Both the position numbers and the translations under genes were made by a program. 44,578 bases of DNA from an uncultured Prevotellaceae bacterium. Lineage in GTDB: Bacteria; Bacteroidota; Bacteroidia; Bacteroidales; Bacteroidaceae. Shown here in pieces: positions 33,542 through 43,557 of the stretch (positions within the stretch are counted from its first letter, which is position 1; each line of letters opens with the position of its first letter). Under the pieces are notes generated by a model. That model searched no databases. It was not told the DNA's origin and was given only the letters and a program-made list of their open reading frames with translations. The DNA lies in assembly GCA_902775075.1 (NCBI GenBank), contig CACYKX010000008.1, forward strand, positions 1 through 44,578. Reading direction: 5' to 3'.

Positions 33542-36520
33542 ATGGTTAAAAGACTAGCTATGTTTGTAGTCGGCCTTGTTCTTAGTGCAAGTGCGGCTAT
33601 GGCACAAAAGCAAATCTCCGGTACCGTAATTTCCAGCGAAGACAACGAACCAGTTATTGGTGCGTCTATCAAAGTCGTTGGTACAAGTACTGGAACAGTG
33701 ACTGACATTAACGGTCATTTCGATTTAAATGTTTCTAACAATGATGTTCGCTTGACATTCTCATACATCGGTATGATCAGCAAGACACTGAAGGCAAGCG
33801 AAAACATGAAAGTAGTTCTTGATCCTGAAAACAAGACATTGGACGATGTCGTTGTTATCGGTTATGGTTCAGCCCGTAAGATTGGTACCATTACCGGTAA
33901 TATTGCTACGGTGAATTCCGACAAGTTGAAGAACACCCCATCAACATCAGTTATCGATAACCTTCAAGGTCAGGTAGCAGGTTTGAGCGTACTTTCTTCA
34001 TCAGGTGAGGCCGGTGATAACTCATTGAGTGTCAACCTTCATGGTATTGGATCACTCGGTGCCAGCTCAACGCCACTCTACGTTATTGATGGTATTCCTT
34101 CATCAAGCCGTACCATTATGGCGATGAATCCAAACGATATCAAGACCGTTTCAGTTTTGAAGGATGCATCAGCAACCTCTATCTACGGTTCACGTGCAGC
34201 CAACGGTGTTATCTACATCACTACAAAGAATGGCGGTTACAACTCTAAGGCACAGATCACATTCAGCACTCAGTACGGTTGGTCAACATTGGCTAACAAG
34301 AGTTTCTATGAGGACATGATGAGTGGTGACGAACTCTATGATTTCTGGTTGAAGAGTGGATTGGCAACAGAAGCACAGTTGAAGACCAAATACGATGACA
34401 ACGGCTATCGTGCCAACACCAAGTGGTATGAGATCTATCAGCAGTTCAATAACCCACAGACACAGAATAACCTGTCTATCCAGGGTGGAAGTGACAAGAT
34501 CTCTTACATGATAAGTGCATCACAGTTCCATCAGAGAGGTACCGCCGTTGGCAACTATTTCGACAAGTACACCTTCCGTACCAATGTTGATGCAAGACCA
34601 AAGGACTGGTTCCGTACAGGTGTAAACTTCAACATCTCTTACGACAAGCGTCAGCGTAATGCCAACTGGGGTAACTCTAGCGGCAACTCAAACAACCTGA
34701 ATGGTGGCTTGTCATACCTGGTTACCCCACTTTATCCAGCTTATGATGAGAATGGAAACCTATATCCACAGCGTTTCCCTAACAGCATGGTCAACCCATA
34801 TTATTCTACAGAAAACAATCCAGACGTATATTCGCGTTATGGTTTAGTAGGTAATGTATATGCAGAGATCACCCCTGTCAAGGGTCTGAAGATTCGCTCA
34901 CGTGTCGGTACCGACCTCTATTTCATCTTGGATAATTGGCTGTCATATCCTTCTTATAGCGCAAACAACGGTAGCGGTAAGAAGGGTAAGTCAACCTCAT
35001 TTGAGTACAATAATACAATTACCAACACCATCGAGTACAGTTTCGATGTCAACGAAGACAATCACTTCACCGTACTTGCCGGTCAGGAAGGCACCATCGA
35101 CAAATATGACTACTACTATGCACAGTCACAGGGTCAGTTGGTAGACGAACTGATGAACCTTCAGAATGGTAAGAAGGACACCTATGCGATGAAAGAGAAT
35201 GCATCAACAAGTAAGTTCCTTTCATTCTTCGGTCGATTAGACTATAACTTGAAGGACACCTATTTTGCCGACCTCACCATCCGTAACGATGCCAGCTCAC
35301 GTTTCGGTCGTGACAACCGCAATGCCACATTCTGGGCAGCAGGTTTGATGTGGAAGATTGCCAACGAGAAGTTCATGAAGCCTTATAAGTGGGTAAACAA
35401 CTTAGACTTTAAGGTAAGTTACGGTACTCAGGGTAATGCAGCCATTGACGATTACGCATCATTGGCACTTCTTGGTACAACCACCGACTTCGGTAATGCA
35501 ACCTCTTTGGTATTCAGCCAGCCACTTACATCAAACCTTACATGGGAGAAGCAGAAGCTGTTCACTATTGGTGTAAATGGACGTCTATGGAATAAGTTCG
35601 ATTTCGATTTGTCATACTACGATCGTCGAACCAGCAACATGCTCATGAGCGTACCTTACGCATATACCACAGGATTCTCTTCATTGACCAACAACGTTGG
35701 TGAAGTTATGAATACAGGTATCGACTTGAAGTTAGGTTACGACATCGTACGTACAAAGGATTACTTCCTGAATGTATCAACAACCTTCAACTACAACTGG
35801 ATGAAGGTCAACGAACTCTTCGACGGTCGTCATCGTTGGGAGGTAACCGGTACACTGGTAGCCTATGTAGTAGGCAATCCGGTCATGTACTATCTTCCAC
35901 TTTATGCCGGTGTAGATCCAGAGGACGGTGCACCAATGTGGTATAAGGCAGGCGAAGATGTTGATGTTACCACCAAGGCCGAGACAACCAAGAAATTCAG
36001 TGAGGCAGCCCTTACCCAGAATTCAGGTAAGAAGCGTTATGCTCCTGTCAACGGCGGTTTCAGTGTCATGGGCGGCTACAAGGGACTCAGTTTGCAGGCA
36101 GACTTCTCTTATGTACTTGGTAAGTATATGGTAAACAACGATGCATATTTCTATGAGAACCCTAATGTAGTAGGAATAGCATACAACCAGCGCAATACAG
36201 TAACCGACTTCTGGACAGAAGACAACAGGAATGCCAAGTTCCCTAAGTGGAGTGACGGTTACACCTTGCAGTTTGATGATCACTTGCTCGAAGACGCATC
36301 ATTCCTTCGTCTCAAGAGTTTGATAGTAGCCTATACATTGCCAAAGCAGTTGCTCACATGGCAGAATGTAGTCAGTGATATCAAGATTTCGTTTACCGGT
36401 CGTAACCTACTCACCTTTACAGGTTACAAGGGTATTGACCCAGAAGCGGGTACAAACCTCTCTTTGGGTAAGATTGGTAACAGCAAGCAATACCTCTTCG
36501 GTCTCGAAATTACACTTTAA
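33542..36520 (+). CDS. SusC-family TonB-dependent outer-membrane transporter (unit 1)
   Basis: This 992-residue outer-membrane barrel imports a nutrient captured by its SusD partner, using TonB energy. It has a signal peptide (about 1-21, ending AMAQ), then a carboxypeptidase-regulatory-like domain (ISGTVISSEDNEPVIGASIKVVGTSTGTVTDINGHF). A plug domain of about 110 residues follows (TLDDVVVIGYGSARKIGTITG to LKDASATSIYGSRAANGVIYITTKNG). The C-terminal beta-barrel ends in an aromatic strand LFGLEITL. No TonB-box motif other than DDVVVIGYG is obvious. It is followed by susD1 after 30 nt. Its substrate cannot be read from sequence. Confidence 0.95.
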   Translation: MVKRLAMFVVGLVLSASAAMAQKQISGTVISSEDNEPVIGASIKVVGTSTGTVTDINGHFDLNVSNNDVRLTFSYIGMISKTLKASENMKVVLDPENKTLDDVVVIGYGSARKIGTITGNIATVNSDKLKNTPSTSVIDNLQGQVAGLSVLSSSGEAGDNSLSVNLHGIGSLGASSTPLYVIDGIPSSSRTIMAMNPNDIKTVSVLKDASATSIYGSRAANGVIYITTKNGGYNSKAQITFSTQYGWSTLANKSFYEDMMSGDELYDFWLKSGLATEAQLKTKYDDNGYRANTKWYEIYQQFNNPQTQNNLSIQGGSDKISYMISASQFHQRGTAVGNYFDKYTFRTNVDARPKDWFRTGVNFNISYDKRQRNANWGNSSGNSNNLNGGLSYLVTPLYPAYDENGNLYPQRFPNSMVNPYYSTENNPDVYSRYGLVGNVYAEITPVKGLKIRSRVGTDLYFILDNWLSYPSYSANNGSGKKGKSTSFEYNNTITNTIEYSFDVNEDNHFTVLAGQEGTIDKYDYYYAQSQGQLVDELMNLQNGKKDTYAMKENASTSKFLSFFGRLDYNLKDTYFADLTIRNDASSRFGRDNRNATFWAAGLMWKIANEKFMKPYKWVNNLDFKVSYGTQGNAAIDDYASLALLGTTTDFGNATSLVFSQPLTSNLTWEKQKLFTIGVNGRLWNKFDFDLSYYDRRTSNMLMSVPYAYTTGFSSLTNNVGEVMNTGIDLKLGYDIVRTKDYFLNVSTTFNYNWMKVNELFDGRHRWEVTGTLVAYVVGNPVMYYLPLYAGVDPEDGAPMWYKAGEDVDVTTKAETTKKFSEAALTQNSGKKRYAPVNGGFSVMGGYKGLSLQADFSYVLGKYMVNNDAYFYENPNVVGIAYNQRNTVTDFWTEDNRNAKFPKWSDGYTLQFDDHLLEDASFLRLKSLIVAYTLPKQLLTWQNVVSDIKISFTGRNLLTFTGYKGIDPEAGTNLSLGKIGNSKQYLFGLEITL

Positions 36521-36550
36521 TCAGGTAATCACATAACAAAGAAAACGATA

Positions 36551-38119
36551 ATGAAAATCAATAAATATATCATGGTATTAGGTATGGGTCTTATGGCCCT
36601 TACCTCATGTAACATGGATGAAGCCCCAACGACATCAGTCTCTGTAGAGGATGCAAACCATGCTATCAATGACCGCTTGCAACTCGATGCTATGGAGAGA
36701 GGTATCAACCAGTCTTTCCGTGCATGCATGTATGGCGATATGTCAATGGTAGACGAGGTAATGTGTGACGGCTTCAATGCTACATCCGACTTCGGTAACA
36801 ACAAGGGTCCAATCCATCGTACAGATGTAAGTCTCACAGCAAGTGATGAAGACGTAGAGTCCATGTGGTCAAATATGTATGGTGCTATCAAGAACTACAA
36901 TATCTTTATCGATAATGTAGAGCGCTATGTACAGATCGATACACTTCCAGAGAATCAAGCAGAAGCACGTTATGGTCAGGCCGAAGCTCGTTTCTTCCGT
37001 GCCTATTCATATCTGCAGTTGGTTCGCCACTATGCCAAAGCTTACAATGCAGCAACAGCCGGTCAAGAGTTAGGCGTACCATTGGTATTGCACTTCGACC
37101 TGAAGGCAAAGCCAGCTCGTGCGACAGTAGCAGAAGTATACAATCGCATTAAAGTAGATTTGGATTCAGCAGCATTACAGTTGAACAAGGTAGTCGGAGA
37201 GGCACGTGCAGAGCGTCCTACCGTAGACGCCTTGAACATGATGTACGCTCGTTACTATCTTGATATCAAGGATTACACAAATGCAGCAAAATATGCACAG
37301 AAAGTCATCGATACCAAGAAGTATCTTTTGTCAGCAACAGCTGATGAAATGGCAGCAGAGTATACCAACGACGAAGGTACAGAGCCAATCATGCAGTTGC
37401 CTGCAACATTGACAGAAAACGGTTCAGGTACCAACAAAGATTACACCCGCTTCGATGCCTATGCACTACTCAAGCAGTATGGCTATCCTGGTGGCGGTTT
37501 GTACGAAGAGCCATATTTCTTGCCATCACAGAAGTTGCTCGATCAGTATGAAGACAATGACCTTCGTGGTGAGCAGTGGTTCCAGACAGGAGTATACACC
37601 GTACACCTTGCAGGTCGCTTCTTCGCAAGAGGTATCATCACTTTCAACAAGTACGAAGGTAATCCGGCGTTGACATCTAATGGCGTACCAAATGGCCGTC
37701 AGCATGTTAAGCCATTCCTGATTAGCGAAGCATATCTTATCGCAGCAGAGGCCAACTTCAAGGCAGGCAACGTTCCTGCAGCTAAGACAGCATTGAACGC
37801 TATCCAGAAGGCACGTAAGGCCACCCTTACCGAGGCTACCGAAGAGACCATCGAGAACGAATGGTTCAAGGAGACAGTGGGAGAAGGTTTACGTATGAGC
37901 TGTTTGAAGCGTTGGGGCAAAGGTTTCGACGGTCGTGCCGCTCAGCCATTTGCCGCTAAATATGGCGCTGCGCTGACAGATGATCCAAAGAGTTCAGTTC
38001 ACGTCTACGACTTGAAGAAATTGTCAGCCGATGACTATCATTGGGCATGGCCTATTCCGGCTCATGAGTTCCGCTTGAACGACAATCTCAAGCAGAACAA
38101 AGGATATGATGAAAATTAA
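36551..38119 (+). CDS. SusD/RagB-family surface lipoprotein (unit 1)
   Basis: This 522-residue surface lipoprotein has a signal peptide and lipobox LTSC (Cys20). It is alpha-helical with SusD-family tetratricopeptide-like repeats: AEARYGQAEARFFRAYSYLQLVRHYAKAYN, then YTNAAKYAQKVIDTKKY. The conserved LAARF-like start of the SusD family is not exact. The C-terminal LRMSCLKRWGKGF resembles the RMPCLRRWG segment of family members. It binds the substrate that susC1 imports and lies 30 nt after it. A terminator ends the unit. Confidence 0.9.
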   Translation: MKINKYIMVLGMGLMALTSCNMDEAPTTSVSVEDANHAINDRLQLDAMERGINQSFRACMYGDMSMVDEVMCDGFNATSDFGNNKGPIHRTDVSLTASDEDVESMWSNMYGAIKNYNIFIDNVERYVQIDTLPENQAEARYGQAEARFFRAYSYLQLVRHYAKAYNAATAGQELGVPLVLHFDLKAKPARATVAEVYNRIKVDLDSAALQLNKVVGEARAERPTVDALNMMYARYYLDIKDYTNAAKYAQKVIDTKKYLLSATADEMAAEYTNDEGTEPIMQLPATLTENGSGTNKDYTRFDAYALLKQYGYPGGGLYEEPYFLPSQKLLDQYEDNDLRGEQWFQTGVYTVHLAGRFFARGIITFNKYEGNPALTSNGVPNGRQHVKPFLISEAYLIAAEANFKAGNVPAAKTALNAIQKARKATLTEATEETIENEWFKETVGEGLRMSCLKRWGKGFDGRAAQPFAAKYGAALTDDPKSSVHVYDLKKLSADDYHWAWPIPAHEFRLNDNLKQNKGYDEN

Positions 38120-38153
38120 AATTAAAATCTCTCTTATATAAACTAAATCTTTT

Positions 38154-38188
38154 AATGCGAGTCGTCGTGAGACGATTCGCATTTTTTT
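38154..38188 (+). terminator. Terminator of the susC1-susD1 unit
   Basis: A 13-bp stem (AATGCGAGTCGTC with GACGATTCGCATT, one G-T pair) and a GTGA tetraloop are followed by seven T. It lies 34 nt after the susD1 stop. The 493-bp stretch 38120-38612 also holds a palindrome, a promoter and a leader, with AT-rich DNA and no gene between. Confidence 0.93.
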
Positions 38189-38377
38189 ATGTATATCCCA
38201 GATATATGCGATAAATTAACATTCATTTAAGTAAGAAATCACTTATTTTTTTTAATAAAGCATGAATTTAAAATCTAATATGTGTTTATAAAAGATGAAG
38301 TTAAATAATAGAATGTGTATAAAACTATATATTTACTATCGTTTTATTATTATATAATAGGTATAACTATCAATCTG

Positions 38378-38393
38378 TACCACAAGTGTGGTA
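38378..38393 (+). promoter_or_regulatory. Palindrome upstream of the susC2 promoter (possible operator)
   Basis: TACCACA-AG-TGTGGTA is a perfect 7-bp inverted repeat with a 2-nt centre, 48 bp upstream of the -33 box. It could be the site of a regulator such as the neighbouring WYL protein. Its half-site TACCAC also appears in the palindrome cluster at 19564-19583, so a dispersed element is another reading. Confidence 0.4.
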
Positions 38394-38440
38394 TTTTGTT
38401 GTTAATATATGTGAAAATAACAACCCGAGATATGTGAATA

Positions 38441-38472
38441 TTTGTTAGGTTAATAAAGATGCATTACCTTTG
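38441..38472 (+). promoter_or_regulatory. Promoter of the susC2 unit
   Basis: TTTG (38441-38444), a 20-bp spacer and TACCTTTG (38465-38472) match the consensus exactly. The predicted leader is about 134 nt. A weak 7-bp pairing (38495-38501 with 38538-38544) lies in the leader and may form a long-loop hairpin. Confidence 0.8.
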
Positions 38473-38612
38473 TGATATGTTAAAAAGATAAGGACAACGA
38501 ATTAACCATTAAAAAGATTGTATTCTAATAAGATTTTTTCGTTGACAGGTTGTACTTAACTCATAAATATAACTTTAATATATGCGTATTTAATTTTTAA
38601 GAAAGAGATCTT

Positions 38613-41600
38613 ATGGAAAAAAGACTAACAATGTTTTTAGCCTGTCTGTTCCTGAGTTTAGGAATGGCCCTGGCGCAAAACAAAGTTTCCGGAACCGTGG
38701 TTTCTGCCGATGATGGAGAGCCTATCGTTGGCGCCTCAGTATTGATACAAGGCACCAAGACAGGTACAGTAACCAATATCGACGGAGAATTTTCATTGAA
38801 TGTTCCGGAGGGTAAGAAAATTGTGGTAACTTACATTGGAATGAAGCCCCAGGTTGTTGCAGCAAAGGCTAACATGAAGATTAGCTTGCGTCCGGATGAC
38901 AAAACTTTGGGCGAGGTTGTCGTAACCGGTATGACCCAGATGGACAAGCGATTGTTCTCAGGAGCCACCACCAAGGTGAGCGCAGCCGACGCCAAGATCG
39001 ACGGTATGGCCGATATCAGCCGTTCCCTCGAAGGTCGTGCAGCCGGTGTCAGCGTACAGAACGTCACCGGTACCTTTGGTACAGCACCGAAGATTCGTGT
39101 TCGTGGAGCCACCTCAATTTACGGTAGTTCAAAACCACTATGGGTTGTTGATGGCGTCATCATGGAAGACGTACAAGAAGTAGATGCCGACGCCCTATCA
39201 TCAGGTAATGCCGAGACCCTGATATCATCAGCGATAGCAGGATTGAATGCCGATGATATCGAGAGCTTCCAGATATTGAAAGACGGTTCTGCCACCTCTA
39301 TCTATGGTGCCCGCGCCATGGCCGGTGTGATTGTTGTAACCACCAAGCGAGGTAAAGCAGGTACAGCCCATATCAACTATACCGGTGAGTACACCATGCG
39401 CTTGAAGCCAAGTTACAACAACTTCAATATCATGAACTCACAAGACCAGATGGGCATCTATCAGGAACTCCAGCAGAAAGGATACCTGAACTATGCCGAG
39501 ACCGCCAATAAGATGAATGGTGGTATCTATTCGAAGATGTACAACCTTCTCACCACCTACGATGAGACCACCGGTCAGTTTGCCCTTGCAAACACCACAG
39601 AAGCACGAGACGCCTATCTGCGCGCAGCCGAGTATAGAAACACCGACTGGTTCGATTTGCTTTTCTCTAACGCCATCATGCAGAACCACTCTGTCAGCAT
39701 GTCAGGAGGTTCCGATCGTGCCAACTACTATGCATCAGTATCAGCGATGTATGATCCAGGATGGACCCTACAGAGTAGAGTACAGCGCTATACCGCCAAT
39801 TTGAACAACACCTTCCACATCAACAAGATGCTCGATGCCACCATGCTTGCCAATGCATCATTCCGCAGACAGAAAGCACCGGGAACATTGACTTCAGATG
39901 TAGACGTTGTATCAGGAAAGGTAAAGCGCGATTTCGATATCAACCCATATTCATATGCCATGAACACCTCACGTGCGTTGGATCCAAATGAATACTACAC
40001 AAGAAACTACGCACCATTCAACATCTTCCATGAGTTGGAGAGCAACTATATGGATTTAGGTGTGAACGATTTCCGTCTCACTGGTCAGTTAGATTTCAAG
40101 CCTATCGAAGGATTGAAACTTTCTATGCTGGGTTCCGTAAAATATTCTACGACATCTCAGGAGCACTACGTATTGGATGATGCCAACCAAGCATTGGCAT
40201 ACCGCGCAATGGGCACATCTACCATTCGTAAAAACAACCCGTTCCTGTATAAAGATCCAGACAATATCTATGCGTTGCCAATCTCAGTATTGCCAAACGG
40301 AGGTATTTTCGAGCGTACAGACAACAGTATGTTCGGTTGGGACACCCGATTCTCGGCAACCTATAACACCGTGATCAACAACGACCATATCTTGAACCTC
40401 TTCGGAAGTATCGAGACAAGTTCAGTAGATCGTCACAGAACTTGGTTCCGTGGTTGGGGTATGCAATATTCAATGGGAGAGATTGCCAATTACGCATACG
40501 AAGTATTCAAGAAAGGTGTAGAAAACAATACCGACTATTATACATTAGGCAATAGTCATGTTCGTAGCGCATCCTTTGTAGGTATGGCCAACTACTCATA
40601 CAAAGGCAGATACTCATTGAACCTTACAGCCCGCGATGAAGGAACCAACTTCCTCGGCAAGGCAACATCAGCCCGCTGGTTGCCAACGTGGAACGTATCA
40701 GCAGCATGGAGTGCACACGAAGAACCATGGTTCCAGCGCGCCTTCGGCAAAACATGGACAGATGCGAAATTACGTTTGAGCTACTCACTTACCGGTGACC
40801 GTCCATCTGTAACCAACTCATATCCAATCATCAAGAGTTACAACCCATGGCGTCCAACTGCTAGTGTTAAGGAGTCTGGACTCTATGTAGCAAGTTTGGG
40901 TAACGAAGAACTCACCTATGAGAAGAAGAAAGAGTTCAACCTCGGTTTAGACTTAGGATTCTTCAACAACCGATTGAACCTCCAGGTAGATACCTATTGG
41001 CGTAACAACTACGACTTGATCGGTTGTGCCACGACAGAAGGTCTCGGTGGAGAGATTATGAAATTTGGTAATATCGCCACAATGAAATCAAATGGTGTAG
41101 ATTTAGCGATCAGCTCAGTGAATATCAAGACCAAGAATTTCAGTTGGATAACCAATTTCAACTACTCACATCTACATAACGAGGTTACAGAGTTGAAGAC
41201 CACCAAACGCGTTATCGATCTTGTTTCCGGCAATGGATTCGCACAGGAAGGCTATCCGGTAAGAGCCTTGTTCTCTATACCTTTCATGGGATTGAACAGC
41301 GAGGGCCTTCCAACATTCCTCGATCAAGACGGAAACATCTCCGTTTCAGGTATCTACTTCCAGGAGAACAATCCAGATAAGTTAGGCTTCTTGAAGTATG
41401 AAGGATCTGTAGAGCCAACCGACTTCGGTTCATTAGGCAACGTCTTCAAGTATAAAGGATGGACCTTGAACTTCTACATCACCTATTCTTTCGGCAATGT
41501 AGTACGTCTCGCCCCAGTATTCTCTAACGAATACGACGACCTCACCTCAATGCCAAAGGATTTCAAGAACCGTTTTGTCAATTCAGGTGACGAGAAGACC

Positions 41601-41930
41601 ACAACGATACCGGTGATAGCAAGTGCCCGTCAGAACAAGTTGGATACCAACCTTAGCTACGCCTATAACGCTTACAACTATTCAACAGAGCGTATCGCCA
41701 AAGGCGACTTCATCCGTATGAAGGAAATCTCATTAGCCTACGATTTCCCACGCACTTGGTTGAATAGCCTAAGAGTTAACAATCTCTCATTGAAGTTGCA
41801 AGCCACCAATCTGTTCTTGTTCTATGCCGACAAGAAGTTGAATGGTCAGGATCCGGAATTCGTTAACAATGGTGGTGTAGCCGTACCAGTACCAAAGCAG
41901 TTTACACTTACTTTAAGATTTGGACTTTAA
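38613..41930 (+). CDS. SusC-family TonB-dependent outer-membrane transporter (unit 2)
   Basis: This 1105-residue outer-membrane importer is longer than the unit-1 protein by about 110 residues. The signal peptide (ending MALAQ) is followed by a carboxypeptidase-regulatory-like domain (VSGTVVSADDGEPIVGASVLIQGTKTGTVTNIDGEF). A plug domain follows, with TLGEVVVTGMTQMDKRLFSGATTKV to ATSIYGARAMAGVIVVTTKRG. The barrel ends in QFTLTLRFGL. The N-terminal domain is clearly related to that of susC1, but the barrel regions differ, so this is probably an old duplication with a changed substrate. The start is the ATG at 38613, after its own promoter. susD2 follows after 11 nt. Confidence 0.95.
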   Translation: MEKRLTMFLACLFLSLGMALAQNKVSGTVVSADDGEPIVGASVLIQGTKTGTVTNIDGEFSLNVPEGKKIVVTYIGMKPQVVAAKANMKISLRPDDKTLGEVVVTGMTQMDKRLFSGATTKVSAADAKIDGMADISRSLEGRAAGVSVQNVTGTFGTAPKIRVRGATSIYGSSKPLWVVDGVIMEDVQEVDADALSSGNAETLISSAIAGLNADDIESFQILKDGSATSIYGARAMAGVIVVTTKRGKAGTAHINYTGEYTMRLKPSYNNFNIMNSQDQMGIYQELQQKGYLNYAETANKMNGGIYSKMYNLLTTYDETTGQFALANTTEARDAYLRAAEYRNTDWFDLLFSNAIMQNHSVSMSGGSDRANYYASVSAMYDPGWTLQSRVQRYTANLNNTFHINKMLDATMLANASFRRQKAPGTLTSDVDVVSGKVKRDFDINPYSYAMNTSRALDPNEYYTRNYAPFNIFHELESNYMDLGVNDFRLTGQLDFKPIEGLKLSMLGSVKYSTTSQEHYVLDDANQALAYRAMGTSTIRKNNPFLYKDPDNIYALPISVLPNGGIFERTDNSMFGWDTRFSATYNTVINNDHILNLFGSIETSSVDRHRTWFRGWGMQYSMGEIANYAYEVFKKGVENNTDYYTLGNSHVRSASFVGMANYSYKGRYSLNLTARDEGTNFLGKATSARWLPTWNVSAAWSAHEEPWFQRAFGKTWTDAKLRLSYSLTGDRPSVTNSYPIIKSYNPWRPTASVKESGLYVASLGNEELTYEKKKEFNLGLDLGFFNNRLNLQVDTYWRNNYDLIGCATTEGLGGEIMKFGNIATMKSNGVDLAISSVNIKTKNFSWITNFNYSHLHNEVTELKTTKRVIDLVSGNGFAQEGYPVRALFSIPFMGLNSEGLPTFLDQDGNISVSGIYFQENNPDKLGFLKYEGSVEPTDFGSLGNVFKYKGWTLNFYITYSFGNVVRLAPVFSNEYDDLTSMPKDFKNRFVNSGDEKTTTIPVIASARQNKLDTNLSYAYNAYNYSTERIAKGDFIRMKEISLAYDFPRTWLNSLRVNNLSLKLQATNLFLFYADKKLNGQDPEFVNNGGVAVPVPKQFTLTLRFGL

Positions 41931-41941
41931 AATAGAAGACA

Positions 41942-43534
41942 ATGAAAATCAAAAAGATATTTTACAGCACACTAACATTAGCATTTGCCGGGATGACCCT
42001 TACATCATGTAACGACTTCCTCGACAAGATGCCCGACAACCGTGCCACTATAGATACAGACGACAAAGCTATCTCACTACTTACTTCAGCCTATCCGGAG
42101 AATGATTACATGATGGTAGGCGAGTTTATGTCAGACAATGTAGACGATTACGGAGCCAACAATCCATATACCGATCGCTTTATCGATCAAGTGTATCATT
42201 GGCAAGACGTTACCGAGGACAATAATGAGTCACCTGAAGAGTTCTGGCAGGCATCCTATAAGGCCATTGCCAATGCCAATCAAGCCCTAGCCTCTATCGA
42301 AGAGATGGGTGCAGATAAGTCAGCAAAATTGTCTCGTGCCAAAGGCGAAGCATTGCTTTGTCGCGCCTATAATCATTTTATGCTCACCAATATGTTCTGT
42401 AAGAACTACAATGACACAACGAGCAACAAGGATTTAGGAATACCATATATGGAAGGCCCGGAGACCACACTTTATCCTAAGTATTCACGCGGGACGGTAG
42501 CCGAAGACTACGAGAAGATCGAGAAAGATCTTCTAGAAGGATTGTCACTGGTAGGCGATGCCGACTACAAAGTGCCAAAATACCACTTCAATGTTAAGGC
42601 TGCTTACGCCTTTGCCTGCCGTTTCTATCTATATTATGAGAAATGGGACAAAGCCATCCAGTACGCCGATCTGTTGTTAGGTCCTGATGCCAAGTCACAG
42701 TTGAGAGACTGGTCACAGGTAGCAACGATGACAACATCTTTCGATGCAGAGTCACAACACTACATCGATGTTAATCTGAATGCCAACCTATTGATGTTCA
42801 CCGCATATTCATCACTACCATTGGCAACAGGTCCATATAGATATTACACCAGATATTCACATGGCAACTATCTGGCACAGAACGAAGATTGCAAGGCATC
42901 AAACCTATGGGGAAGTTATATCTACTTCTATTCACGTCCTCATACCTATAGTGCAACCAACCTCGACCGCGTCATATTCTTCAAGTTACCATACCTGTTT
43001 GAATATACCGACCCTGTGGCAGGTATCGGTTACCGTCATACCGTATATCCAGCCTTCACCACAGACGAAGCCCTACTCAACAGAGCAGAAGCCTATGTGA
43101 TGCTGAAACAGTATGACAAAGCTGCCGACGACCTAAACACTTGGATGCACAACATCACTAGATCTACCACCCAGCTTACCCCGGAGAAGATCACCACCTT
43201 CTACAATTCAAAGGCATATTCTTATGACGATGAAGCCAAGATCGCCTCTACCATAAAGAAGCACCTTCATCCGGCCTTCAAGATCGACGCAGAAGGTAGC
43301 ACCCAAGAGTGCATGCTCCAGGCCGTGTTAGGTTTCCGTCGTATCGAGACCCTTCAGACCGGACTCCGCTGGTTCGATATCAAGCGATATGGCATAGAGA
43401 TCGTACGTCGTGTGATCGGCGCAGACGGCAAGCCAGCCAAGTTGGTAGACGTATTGAAAGTCAACGACCCACGTAGAGCCGTACAGATACCATCCAAAGT
43501 TGTTGCAGCAGGTTTGGAAGCTAACCCAAGATAA
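41942..43534 (+). CDS. SusD/RagB-family surface lipoprotein (unit 2)
   Basis: This 530-residue lipoprotein has a lipobox LTSC (Cys23) followed by NDFLDKMPDNRATI, the typical SusD start. Helical repeats include LSRAKGEALLCRAYNHFMLTNMFCKNYN, AAYAFACRFYLYYEKWDKAIQYADLLL and LLNRAEAYVMLKQYDKAADDLNTWM. The C-terminus has QAVLGFRRIETLQTGLRWFDIKRYGIEI, the usual RxxxL-RWFDxKRxG region. It should sit as a lid over susC2, capturing substrate. It lies 11 nt after susC2 and 23 nt before a metallohydrolase lipoprotein. Confidence 0.94.
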   Translation: MKIKKIFYSTLTLAFAGMTLTSCNDFLDKMPDNRATIDTDDKAISLLTSAYPENDYMMVGEFMSDNVDDYGANNPYTDRFIDQVYHWQDVTEDNNESPEEFWQASYKAIANANQALASIEEMGADKSAKLSRAKGEALLCRAYNHFMLTNMFCKNYNDTTSNKDLGIPYMEGPETTLYPKYSRGTVAEDYEKIEKDLLEGLSLVGDADYKVPKYHFNVKAAYAFACRFYLYYEKWDKAIQYADLLLGPDAKSQLRDWSQVATMTTSFDAESQHYIDVNLNANLLMFTAYSSLPLATGPYRYYTRYSHGNYLAQNEDCKASNLWGSYIYFYSRPHTYSATNLDRVIFFKLPYLFEYTDPVAGIGYRHTVYPAFTTDEALLNRAEAYVMLKQYDKAADDLNTWMHNITRSTTQLTPEKITTFYNSKAYSYDDEAKIASTIKKHLHPAFKIDAEGSTQECMLQAVLGFRRIETLQTGLRWFDIKRYGIEIVRRVIGADGKPAKLVDVLKVNDPRRAVQIPSKVVAAGLEANPR

Positions 43535-43557
43535 ATAACATATTAAGAAATATAGAT

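Noticed and set aside
38189..38440. AT-rich DNA between the susD1 terminator and the susC2 promoter as a hidden small gene or sRNA
   Set aside because: I find no open frame with a plausible start and no promoter-plus-terminator pair on either strand. Only the palindrome at 38378-38393 stands out.
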